Positions 26,553 through 35,826 of a DNA stretch of 64,000 nucleotides are shown one piece after another. The notes under the pieces are model-generated. The model saw only the letters and a program-made list of their open reading frames with translations, ran no database searches and had not been told where the DNA came from. The translations under genes and the position numbers were made by a program. This DNA comes from Novosphingobium sp. ERN07 (GTDB lineage: Bacteria > Pseudomonadota > Alphaproteobacteria > Sphingomonadales > Sphingomonadaceae). Position 1 is the stretch's first letter; every line of letters starts with the position of its first letter. Location of the stretch: positions 1 to 64,000 of the forward strand of contig NZ_JABAID010000019.1 in the NCBI RefSeq assembly GCF_012641335.1, in the 5' to 3' direction.

Positions 26553-27614
26553 TTACACGCCGAGAATTCCGAACGTGTCGAGATCGATCATCGCCATCGC
26601 AAAGCGCGAGGCGGCCGCAGTGTTGTTTGCTTCAGTCTGGAAATTCGAGCCGTTGAGCAGCCAGATCAGCAATCCCCAGATGACGCTGCGGCGATAAGCC
26701 GACCACGCATCGTCGAACAAAGGCGCAGCAACGCCCCGAACGGCAAGGGCTTCGAGGTAGTGTTGAAGCAAGGCTGCCTGCCACCGCCGACGGTCCTCCA
26801 GATCAAGCCCCGCGATCAGGAAATAGCTGACGTCTATTGACCACGAGCCAAGCCGAGGCTGGGCGTCGAGAAAGCCGGGATTGCCTTGTGCGTCGACGTA
26901 TAGGTTGCCGAGGTGCATGTCGCCATGGTTGATGACCAGTGCCTCGTGTTTCGCCTGGGCGATGCGCATTGCGGCGTGTGCTGCCCTGATCCGTGCCGGG
27001 TCAAGGATTACTCGTGGCATTGCGGCGCCTCTAGGGGCAGTGGCAAAAGTCTGAAAGTGTTCGGGCGTGAGCAGCAGTTCGAAGTAGTGTGCAAGAGACG
27101 CTTCGCTTGCATCGGGCACCCAGGCGAAACTGCCGTCCCGCAAACGTGGTGAGTTCCACCAGCGTGCATGAAGCGCGGCCAAGCCGTCAAGAAATCGCGC
27201 GGCGAGGTTGAAATTGATCGGTTTCTGCGGTTCGAGGAAACGGACATTGCGCAAGCACAAGTCCTCAAGGATGACGAGTGCCCGTCCGGTATCGTCGGCG
27301 AGTGCGGCGAAGCAATGCGGCGACTCTATTTCAACAGTGGGAAGCAGATCGCGGTAAGCGTGGACTTCGTTGACATGCATCCCGCGCATGTGCGGACTGT
27401 GCGGCTCGAACCCGGCCTTCATCAGGACGGTAGCCGGAAAATCGCTGCGATTTGTGCGCAATGCCAGCCTCAGCTTGGTACAGGCACCTTTCACCACGTC
27501 AACGATCTCGACTGAGTGCACCTGTATGCCAGGCTGGTTTTCGGCGAGCGCACTGGTCAACCATCGTGGCGAAATGTCGTTCGCCTGATCGGGCACGCGT
27601 AGCGGGTCCGCCAT
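26553..27614 (-). CDS. APH/ecdysteroid-kinase-like phosphotransferase (copy 1)
   Basis: A 353-aa protein with the aminoglycoside/choline kinase fold. The ATP lysine is probably K65 (VLMKAGF), LVILEDL at 113-119 is the hinge, the catalytic loop is H230-G-D232-M-H-L-G-N237, and D250 in GFLDAQ is the Mg-binding aspartate. The hinge and WWNSP features resemble the EcKL/DUF227 group that phosphorylates hydroxyls of small molecules. It starts 42 bases from a near-perfect dyad and is followed by an SDR. A relative is at 50982-52046. The acceptor is not known. Confidence 0.8.
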   Translation of the reverse strand: MADPLRVPDQANDISPRWLTSALAENQPGIQVHSVEIVDVVKGACTKLRLALRTNRSDFPATVLMKAGFEPHSPHMRGMHVNEVHAYRDLLPTVEIESPHCFAALADDTGRALVILEDLCLRNVRFLEPQKPINFNLAARFLDGLAALHARWWNSPRLRDGSFAWVPDASEASLAHYFELLLTPEHFQTFATAPRGAAMPRVILDPARIRAAHAAMRIAQAKHEALVINHGDMHLGNLYVDAQGNPGFLDAQPRLGSWSIDVSYFLIAGLDLEDRRRWQAALLQHYLEALAVRGVAAPLFDDAWSAYRRSVIWGLLIWLLNGSNFQTEANNTAAASRFAMAMIDLDTFGILGV

Positions 27615-27919
27615 TCTCACTACCCCTCCAACTCGGTCCGCACAGGAGCACATTATCAGATAATTGAATTATATGATAATGTGGATCACGTTGCACTGAC
27701 GATTGCAGCATGTTTCGCCATCGAGTTGCATCTTCTAAGAACACTGCGGCAGCTCATCTCCGCATGCCGAGGGCCAGTCACGTCGTGATTAAGATGCACT
27801 GCAGCAAGCCGGCGTTACCGACGTTTCGCCCTTAAGCCATTGCGATGCTAGTCCGGTACAATGATCGCGGGCCACTGGGTAAGCCATGGGCTGCCAGGGC
27901 TACGACAGCGCGGGCCTGA
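27615..27919. other. Intergenic stretch between GMC gene end and APH gene start
   Basis: About 305 bases. Apart from the dyad at 27656-27676 I find nothing: no ORF with domain features, no RNA gene and no strong terminator for the GMC gene whose stop borders it. Confidence 0.5.
27656..27676. promoter_or_regulatory. 21-bp AT-rich dyad, site 6 (best match)
   Basis: TCAGATAA-TTGAA-TTATATGA, 16 of 16 arm positions. The symmetry continues outward (TTA before the left arm and TAA after the right), giving arms of 11 bp with one mismatch. It lies 42 bases upstream of the APH-type gene and is the clearest member of the motif family. Confidence 0.75.
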
Positions 27920-29536
27920 CTAGCGGGCCAGGATTAGTTCTGCTGCGCGCGAGGCGAGCGCCATCGTTGGTGCGTTTGTGTTGCCGGCGATCATCTCGGG
28001 AAAGACCGAACAGTCAACCACGCGCAGCGCTTCGATACCGCGCAGGCGTAATTCACCGTCGAGGGGAGAGGAGTTGTCACGTCCCATGCGTACGGTCGCG
28101 GTGGCGTGCAGGCCCGAAGCGCCCCAAAGGCGATAGGCATCCAGGATCTCGTCATCGCTCTGCATGCTTGCGGTCGCTTCGGTTTCGCCCACTACAAAGG
28201 GCTCCAAAGCGGGCTGCGCTATAATCTTGCGAAGGAACCTGACAGCACCGATAACCGCGCGGCGATCGCTTTCGGCGGAGAGGTAGTTCGGATCGATTGT
28301 GGCGGGGCCGTCGGGGTCAGGTGAGGTGACGGTTATCGAACCTTCGCTCTCAGGGCGCAGCCGGAATGAATAGAGGCTCATGCCTGGCGCATCCTCGAAC
28401 TTGAAGCCGCCCGTGCTGCGCTCGGTCGAATAGGGCTGGAACATGATCTGCGTGTCGGGCCGCGTGGATTCGGGCAGCACGCGCGCGAACGCCGCCGCCT
28501 CGGACGATCCGTAAGAAAGCGTCCCGCTACCAAGCAATACGTGCCGCGCAACATTTCCGAGAAGCCTGGCTCCGGAGAATTCTCGGTTCGAACTGTCGCG
28601 CCAGTGCCGCAAACGGAAATTGAGCGAAAGGAGAATGTGCTCGCGCATGTGGCGCCCGACGCTCGGGCTATCGAGGATGACCGGTATGCCAGCTGCACGC
28701 AGAGCCTCCGCAGGTCCGATCCCCGAGAGTTGGAGTATGCGCGGCGACATCAATGCACCGGCGGCGAGGATCACTTCGCCGCGCGTTACAAAGCGCACCG
28801 CTTCGCCGCCACGGCGCCCTTCGACCCCAGTGGCGCGCCCACTGTCGAGCGTCACCCGGTCAACGCGAACGCCCGTCGCGACGTGAAGATTGGGCCGACG
28901 GCGCGCGCGGTCGAGAAAAGCGCGCGCGCTGCTGACGCGGCGTCCGCGCGCGTCGATGTTCCATTGCAGTGGACCGATGCCTTCCTGAGCAAGTCCACTA
29001 TGGTCCTCCTTCGCTGGAAGCCCGAGTTCCGTACCTGCCGATATCCATGCCTTGGCAAGAGGGGTGGGCGCTGGGTGTGTTTTCACTGCTACCGGGCCGC
29101 CCGTACCGCGTGTGGCGCTTGCACCCATCGCGTGATCCTCGAGCCCACGCAGATGTGGCAGCATCGCATCCCATGACCATTGTGGCCCTGCGAGTTCAGC
29201 CAGCCGGTCGTAGTCCTCCTGCTGGCCACGGTTCCAAACCATGCCATTTACCGCGCTCGACCCGCCCAGCATCTTGCCGCGAACCCAGATTTCCGGGCCT
29301 CCGCCCCCTTCGCGCTGATTGGTGGTTGCATAGTAGTGCGCGCGATCGGGCATCGTGAGAAGCTTGCCGAAGCCTTTGGGCATGGTAACGAGCATATCGG
29401 AGTGATCACCGCCCTCCTCAAGCAGGAGTACGCGATTGGCGGGGTCGGCCGATAGCCGCTCGGCCAGCACGCAACCAGCCGATCCTGCGCCCACAATGAC
29501 GTAGTCGAACGCGGCTTGTGCTTCGGCCAAGTTCAA
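27920..29536 (-). CDS. GMC-family FAD oxidoreductase (alcohol dehydrogenase type)
   Basis: A 538-aa glucose-methanol-choline flavoenzyme. It has the FAD motif YVIVGAGSAGCVLA (12-25), the GGSSAVNGMVWNRG signature near 90-103, and the C-terminal catalytic block GLHATATVRMG with H477 and the GNTNAPTMALASRAAELI end (N519 or N521 partner). The TTG start overlaps the rubredoxin TGA by 4 bases, so translation is probably coupled. It would oxidise a primary or secondary alcohol, passing electrons to a quinone, oxygen or perhaps the rubredoxin encoded just before it. It is the last gene of the P450 operon. Confidence 0.88.
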   Translation of the reverse strand: MNLAEAQAAFDYVIVGAGSAGCVLAERLSADPANRVLLLEEGGDHSDMLVTMPKGFGKLLTMPDRAHYYATTNQREGGGGPEIWVRGKMLGGSSAVNGMVWNRGQQEDYDRLAELAGPQWSWDAMLPHLRGLEDHAMGASATRGTGGPVAVKTHPAPTPLAKAWISAGTELGLPAKEDHSGLAQEGIGPLQWNIDARGRRVSSARAFLDRARRRPNLHVATGVRVDRVTLDSGRATGVEGRRGGEAVRFVTRGEVILAAGALMSPRILQLSGIGPAEALRAAGIPVILDSPSVGRHMREHILLSLNFRLRHWRDSSNREFSGARLLGNVARHVLLGSGTLSYGSSEAAAFARVLPESTRPDTQIMFQPYSTERSTGGFKFEDAPGMSLYSFRLRPESEGSITVTSPDPDGPATIDPNYLSAESDRRAVIGAVRFLRKIIAQPALEPFVVGETEATASMQSDDEILDAYRLWGASGLHATATVRMGRDNSSPLDGELRLRGIEALRVVDCSVFPEMIAGNTNAPTMALASRAAELILAR

Positions 29537-29697
29537 ATCTCCTCCATGTCGAAATCAGCCTTCTCGGCGCCGCAGTCCGGGCATTTCCAGTCGTCGGGTA
29601 CATCTTCCCAGGCTGTGCCGGGGGCTATTCCGCTCATCGGGTCGCCGGTCGCCTGATCGTAGACCCAACCGCAGTTCATGCACATCCAGGCTCTCAT
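29533..29697 (-). CDS. Rubredoxin
   Basis: A 54-aa protein, too short for routine ORF lists. The four iron ligands are C6-x2-C9 (MCMNCGW) and C39-x2-C42 (KCPDCGAEK), with the usual VYDQATGDP and GTAWEDVPDDW between. GGAGGGG lies just before the ATG. It sits 22 bases after the P450 stop and overlaps the GMC start, so it belongs to the operon. Rubredoxins carry single electrons, typically to alkane hydroxylases; here the neighbours suggest service to the P450s or the GMC enzyme. No rubredoxin reductase is visible. Confidence 0.93.
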   Translation of the reverse strand: MRAWMCMNCGWVYDQATGDPMSGIAPGTAWEDVPDDWKCPDCGAEKADFDMEEI

Positions 29698-29719
29698 TGA
29701 TCCCCTCCGCTGTCCGCTC

Positions 29720-30973
29720 TCAGCTTACGTCGAACTTCACCCAAAGATGCTCTGGAACGCGGAGCAAGTGGCCGATGATAGCAGGCGCCGGCTTGTCGGG
29801 ATCGAGCCTCAGGTTCGGCATCCGGTCGAGGATCGCATTCAGGGCTCGGGTCATTTCCACACGAGCAAGATGCTGGCCGATGCACAGGTGCGGGCCGCTG
29901 GCGAAGGCAAGGTTGCGCACCGTGTTCTTGCGGAAAATATCGAACTTGTCGGGTTCGGGGAACTTCTCCGGATCGCGGTTGGCCGACGCAAGCACGGTAT
30001 TGATGTAGGTACCCGCCTTGATCGGATGCCCCATGATTTCGGTATCCACCGAGCAGTAGCGGAATGTGGAACTGACCGGGCCTTCCCAGCGCAATGCCTC
30101 TTCGATCGCTGCAGGGATGAGGCTGCGGTCCGCGATGACTGCGGCAAGCTGGTCGGGATGAGTCAGCAGCGCGGTGAGCAGCACGCTCGTGCCGCGGTAG
30201 GTTGTGTCGCCGCCGGCATTCATCAGCTGGCGAAGGAATGATACTAGTACGTCGTCGGGCAGCTTCTCGCCATCGGCCTCCACGTTGGCGAGGTGACTGA
30301 TGAGGTCGGGCCCCGGGTTAGCGCGCTTCTGGCGCAGGAGCTCCGTGAAGAACGCGCCTAGTTTGCCACTCGCCTCGGGGCCTTGCGGCAATCCGATCGA
30401 CGAGAGCAACTGCGCGATTGCGAGCTTGTGAAACGTTGGGCCCTGCGCGGGATCGAGTTCGACCTGCGCGTAGATAACCTGGAACGGGTAGTGGTGGGTG
30501 AACTCCTCGATGAGGTCCGCTTCACCTCGGTGGATGAAATTTTCCATGAGCCGGCTAACCACCGGATCAACCACGCTCTCGCCCCATTTCGCCACGACCT
30601 GCGGCAGGAACGCCTTCTGGAAAATCTTGCGAAAGCGGGTGTGCTCGGGCGCGTCCATCACCGTCACGGTGTTGCCGAATGATTTGCCGAGGTTCGGGGC
30701 GAAAGCCTCCTTGTTGCGGAAAATCTCGGGGTTGGTCAGCACGTGGAGCACTGCGTCGTAGCCAAGAACCATGACCTGCGGCAGGTGTCCCATCTGCGCA
30801 TCGGGAACGTCGGTGAACTGCATGCGGTAGCTGCCTTCGATCACCGGGCTACGTGCAGCCAGTTCGTGGATGCGAGGGTAGGGATCGGGACAATCGCCGG
30901 TAGACAGTTTTTCGACCACAAACGGATCGAACGACTGATCGACGAGGTCTTCCAGCTTGGGCATCACGGTCAT
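29720..30973 (-). CDS. Cytochrome P450
   Basis: A 417-aa soluble P450 of a group distinct from the two CYP101-like proteins. The I-helix is LMNAGGDTTYRGT (AGGDTT at 253-258), the K-helix E292-A-L-R295, and the heme loop FASGPHLCIGQHLAR with C364. The GDTT I-helix has the acid-threonine pair for oxygen activation. The ATG at 30973 overlaps the stop of the serine hydrolase by 4 bases (ATGA), favouring it over an upstream GTG. It stands second among two P450s in this operon. Confidence 0.93.
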   Translation of the reverse strand: MTVMPKLEDLVDQSFDPFVVEKLSTGDCPDPYPRIHELAARSPVIEGSYRMQFTDVPDAQMGHLPQVMVLGYDAVLHVLTNPEIFRNKEAFAPNLGKSFGNTVTVMDAPEHTRFRKIFQKAFLPQVVAKWGESVVDPVVSRLMENFIHRGEADLIEEFTHHYPFQVIYAQVELDPAQGPTFHKLAIAQLLSSIGLPQGPEASGKLGAFFTELLRQKRANPGPDLISHLANVEADGEKLPDDVLVSFLRQLMNAGGDTTYRGTSVLLTALLTHPDQLAAVIADRSLIPAAIEEALRWEGPVSSTFRYCSVDTEIMGHPIKAGTYINTVLASANRDPEKFPEPDKFDIFRKNTVRNLAFASGPHLCIGQHLARVEMTRALNAILDRMPNLRLDPDKPAPAIIGHLLRVPEHLWVKFDVS

Positions 30974-32121
30974 GCTTTCCACTCCAGGTCCAGGGCGGCA
31001 ACAACCGCTCGGGTAATAGGCAGGATCGGGTCGTCTTCCGGTCGCTGGGCGTTGAACATGCGGTTATGGCAGACAGCTACTGCGAGCCGCTGTTCGGTAT
31101 CAGCCCAGCCGAGCGAGCCACCCGCGCCCGGGTGCCAAAGTACCTTCGGGCCCGGTACACGATGGCCACCCAGCCAGTAGCCGCCAGTGCTCAGCGGGAT
31201 GGGGATGCCAAACATGACAGGATCGGGCTCGTCGCCGTTGTCGCGCATCGCGGTGAAGCTGCGCACGCGCTCCTCGGATAGCAGCCGAACCCCGTCGAGC
31301 GCGCCGCCCTCGGCAAGCATTGCCCAGAAGCGCGCCTCGTCGCGTGCGTTGAAGATGCCGCCCACCCCGGCAATGCAGGCGCGCTGCACATCTGGACGGC
31401 CGAAGACCCGCGGTACGAGATCGACCGCGTACGGCATCGATTTCGCATAGAGCGTGGCAGCGGGCGGGGGGGGATCATTCTCATTGCGGTTGGACATCAC
31501 CGCGACACGGTCCGCGACAGCATCGGGCATGCCGATACAGAGATCCGTGAGGCCCAGCGGCTTTGCGATCTCGTCCTGCACGAAGGTTCCAAGATCGCGG
31601 CCGGAGGGATCGGAGCGGCGCACGATCTCGCCGATGATCCAGCCGAAGGTCATCGACTGGTATAGCGTCTTTTCTCCCGGCGGGGCGAGCGGCTCCATCG
31701 CAGCGATCTGCGAGGTCATCCAGCCGGTGTCGCACATCAATTCGGGAGTGACGCCTTCGGGCATCAGCGGCACTCCGGCACGGTGCGTGAGGGCATGGCG
31801 CACGGTCGCAGCGGCCTTGCCGTTTTGCGCAAATTCAGGCCAGTAAGCTGCAATTGGCGCGTCGTAGTCGATCAGGCCCTTTTCGGCCTGGATGTGAAGC
31901 GCCGTGGCAGCGACGGCCTTCGTTACCGAGTAGACGTTGTAGAGCGTATCTTCGCTCGCGGCCTTGTTGCGGACAGGATCGGCCAAGCCATCCCACACGT
32001 TCAGGACCTGCCGTCCTTCATGGTAAGCCACGACATGGACTGCTTCCTCGAGCCCCGCGTCTATTGCCTGCCGAATGGCAGCGCGGATCGCGCTGTCGTC
32101 GATCTTTGTAGAGGCCGTCAT
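30970..32121 (-). CDS. Beta-lactamase-fold serine hydrolase / esterase
   Basis: A 383-aa cytosolic protein of the class C beta-lactamase / EstB family with no signal peptide. The nucleophile motif is S65-V-T-K68 (NVYSVTKAVAA), a tyrosine follows in KTLYQSMTFGW, and the WHPGAGGSLGWAD segment near the C-terminus stands where the KTG triad lies in true beta-lactamases. Such enzymes cleave esters or lactones. It lies between two P450 genes with a 2-base gap and a 4-base overlap, so hydrolysis of a P450-derived lactone or ester is plausible but inferred. Confidence 0.87.
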   Translation of the reverse strand: MTASTKIDDSAIRAAIRQAIDAGLEEAVHVVAYHEGRQVLNVWDGLADPVRNKAASEDTLYNVYSVTKAVAATALHIQAEKGLIDYDAPIAAYWPEFAQNGKAAATVRHALTHRAGVPLMPEGVTPELMCDTGWMTSQIAAMEPLAPPGEKTLYQSMTFGWIIGEIVRRSDPSGRDLGTFVQDEIAKPLGLTDLCIGMPDAVADRVAVMSNRNENDPPPPAATLYAKSMPYAVDLVPRVFGRPDVQRACIAGVGGIFNARDEARFWAMLAEGGALDGVRLLSEERVRSFTAMRDNGDEPDPVMFGIPIPLSTGGYWLGGHRVPGPKVLWHPGAGGSLGWADTEQRLAVAVCHNRMFNAQRPEDDPILPITRAVVAALDLEWKA

Positions 32122-32123
32122 GA

Positions 32124-33347
32124 TCAGGTGCGCCACTTGAGATAAAGCTTGTCCACGCCGTTCACGCTACCTGCCGCGAACACCGGCGGGCGCTCGGGAT
32201 CGATTGTAAAGTCGGGGATCGCAGGCAGCCATTCCTCAAGGAATACGATCAGCTCACGCCGAGCGAGCACATTGCCTGGACAGATGTGTGGGCCGGCTCC
32301 GAACGCGGCATGCTTGATGCTTGAAGGCTTTCGATGGAAATCAACCTCGAACGGCCGCTCATTGACCCTGTCGTCCAGCCCGTAGAGGCATTTGGGAGCT
32401 TGGATCATGTCGCCCTTCTTGAACTTCAGCCCCTTGTACTCGAAGTCCATCGTAATTTCGCGTGCGGTGTTGGGCAGGCCGAAGCGGCGGAGGAATTCCT
32501 CGCAGGCGACCGGGATCAACTTGGGATTGTCGATCAGTTCGTGCCGCTGCTCGGGGTGTCGGGCCAGATAGTGCGCCACGAACCCTAGCTGCGAGGCGAC
32601 CGTGTCCAGCCCGCCGACGAGGACCAGCATGCTCATCGCCATGATCTCCATAGGGTTGAGCGCCCGGCCCTCGACTTCGCCGTGGACGATCATGGAGAGC
32701 AGGTCCTCGCCCGGCTTTTCCTGCCGTGCGGCAATATGTTGCATCAGGTAGCCGACCAACTCGCCCTGATTCTTCGTCTTGGCCTCGATATCGGCACTGC
32801 GCACTGCGATCTCTACTCGCGGCAGCAGCCACTCGCGATCCTCGAAGGGGAGGTCCATCATCGAGAGGAATACCTGGATCGGCAGCACTTTGGCAAACTC
32901 GTCGATGAATTCGCATTCACCGCGGGGCTTGAGCTTCGCGACCAGCGCCTGAGCCGTGTCGCGAGCGATCTGGGAGAAAGCGCGAACCTTCTGAGGTGTG
33001 AAGGCCGTCATCAGAAGCTTGCGGTACGGGGTATGCTCGGGCGGATCGAGCGAGAGCGGGATCGACTTCACCCTTCCAGGAACGAGCGGAATGTCGAATT
33101 CGTTGTGACTGAAGTGCTCGTGATCGATCTGGATCACATCAATGTCTGCCGCGCGGGTTGCGATCCAATAGCCACCGTAGCGGGGAGTCCACACGATATC
33201 CGGACCCTTGTGAAGCACGGCCCACGCGCTCTGGATATCCTCTGCCTCACCACGCTCAATCGCGTCGACCAGACTGAAGAAATCGAAGTCGACCACCAGT
33301 TCAGGCGGCACACTGTCTGGAATTGCTGCCAGAGTATCCGATGTCAC
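32124..33347 (-). CDS. Cytochrome P450, CYP101-like
   Basis: A 407-aa P450 closely matching the layout of the one at 12502-13719: VVDFDF start, PDIVWTPRYGGYW, I-helix LVLVGGLDTVASQL (GGLDT at 245-249), E284-F-L-R287, and heme loop FGAGPHICPGNVLAR with C356. The GTG start is supported by GGGAG 7 bases upstream; an in-frame ATG at 33386 has no ribosome binding site. It is first in a six-gene set (P450, hydrolase, P450, rubredoxin, GMC; all overlapping or nearly so). Its upstream gap with the acyl-CoA dehydrogenase holds a dyad. Confidence 0.93.
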   Translation of the reverse strand: MTSDTLAAIPDSVPPELVVDFDFFSLVDAIERGEAEDIQSAWAVLHKGPDIVWTPRYGGYWIATRAADIDVIQIDHEHFSHNEFDIPLVPGRVKSIPLSLDPPEHTPYRKLLMTAFTPQKVRAFSQIARDTAQALVAKLKPRGECEFIDEFAKVLPIQVFLSMMDLPFEDREWLLPRVEIAVRSADIEAKTKNQGELVGYLMQHIAARQEKPGEDLLSMIVHGEVEGRALNPMEIMAMSMLVLVGGLDTVASQLGFVAHYLARHPEQRHELIDNPKLIPVACEEFLRRFGLPNTAREITMDFEYKGLKFKKGDMIQAPKCLYGLDDRVNERPFEVDFHRKPSSIKHAAFGAGPHICPGNVLARRELIVFLEEWLPAIPDFTIDPERPPVFAAGSVNGVDKLYLKWRT

Positions 33348-33467
33348 TGCCAATCTCCCAATTGTGGCGACCGTTATTGGCGCCATCGATTCTCAGATCC
33401 GGCACTTTTCTGACATAACGACAAAAAATGTCAATGTGTCAAAAGCGCCAAACATCAAACCTTATAA

Positions 33468-33488
33468 TCCAATAACGTCGTTATCTGA
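33468..33488. promoter_or_regulatory. 21-bp AT-rich dyad, site 7
   Basis: TCCAATAA-CGTCG-TTATCTGA, 14 of 16 arm positions with a perfect right arm. ATAACG-T-CGTTAT at the centre is a perfect palindrome. It lies in the divergent gap between the P450 operon and the acyl-CoA dehydrogenase operon, about 120 and 70 bases from the two starts. Confidence 0.65.
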
Positions 33489-33556
33489 TTTTGGCTTGAC
33501 GGGCAACGTTCTGTCTGGTGAACCGAAGGTATCGATAATCGTAGAGAGGATTAGGT

Positions 33557-34753
33557 GTGGACCTCGGTTTTGGACCCGAATATGACGCCTTCCGCGCCGA
33601 GGTGCGCGCCTTCATCGCGTCTCATTGGCCGCCCGAAGACGGCGATCTCAAAAGCCATGCAAATGAACGTGCCTTCGTTGTTGCCGCCATTGAGCAGGGC
33701 TACATGCACCGCTCGATCCCTCGCGCATACGGCGGATCGGAGCAACCGTACGACATTGCGCGCGCCGAGATCATTCGTGAAGAACTGACTCGTGCCCGAG
33801 CCCCTTCGGGCCGGATTCCAGGCAATGGGCTTGTCGTGCCGACGTTGCTCGAATGGGGCACCGAAGAACAGAAGCAGCGGTTCATTTCGCCCACGCTGAC
33901 TGGCGACATCGTATGGTGCCAGGGCTTTTCCGAACCCGGCGCAGGCTCGGACCTTGCTTCGCTCCGCACACGTGCCGAGCTCTCGTCAGACGGGACCAAG
34001 TGGATCATCAACGGCAGCAAGATCTGGACAAGTCACGCGCACAAGTCGACTCACATCTTCTGTCTTGTGCGCACTGAGCCTGGCGCTCCGAAGCACGCAG
34101 GCATCTCTTACCTCCTGATCGACTTGCGCCAGCCAGGCGTTACCATTCGACCGCTCGTCCAGATGACCCGGCAGAAGGAGTTCAACGAAGTCTTCTTCGA
34201 CAATGCCGAGACACCGGTCGACATGCTCGTGGGTGAACGCGGGAAGGGCTGGAACGTCACCCGATCGACGCTCAAGCACGAACGTTCCGGCATCTCTGCG
34301 ATGACCTGGCCGCTTTCGATGTTTCGCGATCTCGTCAAGTTGCTGAAGGAGGTCGAACGCGACGGGCAACCGGCAATCAAGGACCTGCGCATCCGCGAGG
34401 AACTCGCCGCGATCGAGGGGGAGTTGATGAGCCTCGTCTACTCGACCTACCGCTCGACCTCGCTCGACATACACAACCAGCCTGGTGATACTTTCTCGAC
34501 CATGCGCAAGCTCTATATGACCGACCTTGCTGGTCGCATGGCCAAGCTGGCCCGCGACGCTGTGGAGGACGACTTTGCCGACATGGGAGGCGCGCGCCTC
34601 AAGTGGATCGAACGCTTTATGATTTCGCTGTCGATGTCGATCGCCGGGGGCACCAGCAACATCCAGCGCAACATCATCGCCGAAAGGGTGCTCGGCCTGC
34701 CACGCGAGCGGACAAGCGAACGCGCTGCCAATAGCCAGGGAGCCGCAGCATGA
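33557..34753 (+). CDS. Acyl-CoA dehydrogenase
   Basis: A 398-aa flavoprotein of the FadE type introducing an alpha-beta double bond in an acyl-CoA. It has CQGFSEPGAGSDLASLRT (near 120-135), GTKWIINGSKIWTSHAH, and the C-terminal AGGTSNIQRNIIAERVLGLPRE. The last motif is the one seen in the larger subunits of heteromeric steroid-type acyl-CoA dehydrogenases. It starts at GTG with GAGAGGA upstream. Its stop overlaps the next acyl-CoA dehydrogenase by 4 bases, which supports an alpha2beta2 complex of the two. Confidence 0.9.
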   Translation: MDLGFGPEYDAFRAEVRAFIASHWPPEDGDLKSHANERAFVVAAIEQGYMHRSIPRAYGGSEQPYDIARAEIIREELTRARAPSGRIPGNGLVVPTLLEWGTEEQKQRFISPTLTGDIVWCQGFSEPGAGSDLASLRTRAELSSDGTKWIINGSKIWTSHAHKSTHIFCLVRTEPGAPKHAGISYLLIDLRQPGVTIRPLVQMTRQKEFNEVFFDNAETPVDMLVGERGKGWNVTRSTLKHERSGISAMTWPLSMFRDLVKLLKEVERDGQPAIKDLRIREELAAIEGELMSLVYSTYRSTSLDIHNQPGDTFSTMRKLYMTDLAGRMAKLARDAVEDDFADMGGARLKWIERFMISLSMSIAGGTSNIQRNIIAERVLGLPRERTSERAANSQGAAA

Positions 34754-35826
34754 ATTTTCTTCTTTCTCCCGAACAGCACGCACTCGTCGACAGCGTCAGC
34801 GGACTCCTGCGCGACCGGTGTGATGCACTGCACGTTCATCAGGTGTTCGACACCCCCGGCGAGGCAGCGTTCGATGCAGCGCTCTGGTCTGCGCTGTCCG
34901 AACTGGGTGTGCCGGCGATCATGGTGCCTGAGGCGCACGGCGGGCTCGGGCTCGAGCTGATCGACCTCGCGATCGTTTCCGAGGCGCTCGGCCGCGCAGC
35001 AGCGCCAGTGCCGTTTCTCGGCCACGCGCTCGCTGCGCTGGCGATCTCGCTCGGCGGTTCGGAAGAGCAGAAGGAACGATGGTTGCCGGCGCTGGCCAGC
35101 GGCGAGAAGATTGCGACCGTCGCCTTCGGCGAAAGCCCGGGCCGTTGGGCACCGGATGAATGGACGCTTCTGGGTGAAACCCTGACTGGTACCAAGACAA
35201 TGGTGCCCAACGCAAAAGAGGCCGACCTTATCGTCGTCGGGCTTGGCACTGGCGCATTGGCGGTAGTCGAGAAAGACGCGAGCTTTACCGTGGCCCGGCT
35301 CGATGTTGCCGACCGTACCCGTCCGCTCGATACCGTGACGTTCACCGATGCATCGGCCGAACTGCTGGCGAACGGCACCGTCGCTGCACCGCGAGTGTTC
35401 GATGCCGCTGCCGTGCTGCTCGCTGCCGACGCCTTTGGTGGAGCCGACCATTGCGTGAACATGTCGGTCGAGTACGCGAAAATCCGCGAGCAGTACGGCC
35501 AGCCGATCGCGGCTTTCCAAGGGCTACGCTATCAGCTCGTCGCCATGGCTCTGGCCACCGAACCGGCGCGCGGGCTGTACTGGTTTGCAGCGCATGCCTG
35601 GGATGCGTTGCCAGAAAAGGCTCGCCACGCCGCTGGGCAGGCCAAGGCGCATCTTGCCGAGACGTATCTCCAGGTTACCCGCGATACAGTCGAGGCGCAC
35701 GGCGGTATCGGCTTCACCTGGGAACACGACACGCACATCTACATGAAGCGCGCAATGCTTGATTGGGCATGGCTCGGCACGCCCAGCCGACACAGGCAGC
35801 GTGCTGCTGACTTGGCTGGCTGGTGA
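34750..35826 (+). CDS. Acyl-CoA dehydrogenase, probable partner subunit
   Basis: A 358-aa acyl-CoA dehydrogenase-fold protein, shorter than its neighbour. It has MVPEAHGGLGLELIDLAIVSEALGR (near 57-81), EYAKIREQYGQPIAAFQGLRYQLV and GGIGFTWEHDTHIYMKRAM at the C-terminus. The pair resembles the two-subunit FadE enzymes that act on CoA esters of bulky ring systems (established for mycobacterial cholesterol side-chain enzymes; assignment here is inference). It is coupled by 4-base overlaps to both neighbours. Confidence 0.88.
   Translation: MNFLLSPEQHALVDSVSGLLRDRCDALHVHQVFDTPGEAAFDAALWSALSELGVPAIMVPEAHGGLGLELIDLAIVSEALGRAAAPVPFLGHALAALAISLGGSEEQKERWLPALASGEKIATVAFGESPGRWAPDEWTLLGETLTGTKTMVPNAKEADLIVVGLGTGALAVVEKDASFTVARLDVADRTRPLDTVTFTDASAELLANGTVAAPRVFDAAAVLLAADAFGGADHCVNMSVEYAKIREQYGQPIAAFQGLRYQLVAMALATEPARGLYWFAAHAWDALPEKARHAAGQAKAHLAETYLQVTRDTVEAHGGIGFTWEHDTHIYMKRAMLDWAWLGTPSRHRQRAADLAGW

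Noticed and set aside
29518..29700. 60-codon plus-strand frame
   Set aside because: Shadow of the rubredoxin gene, whose CxxC pairs on the minus strand are unmistakable.
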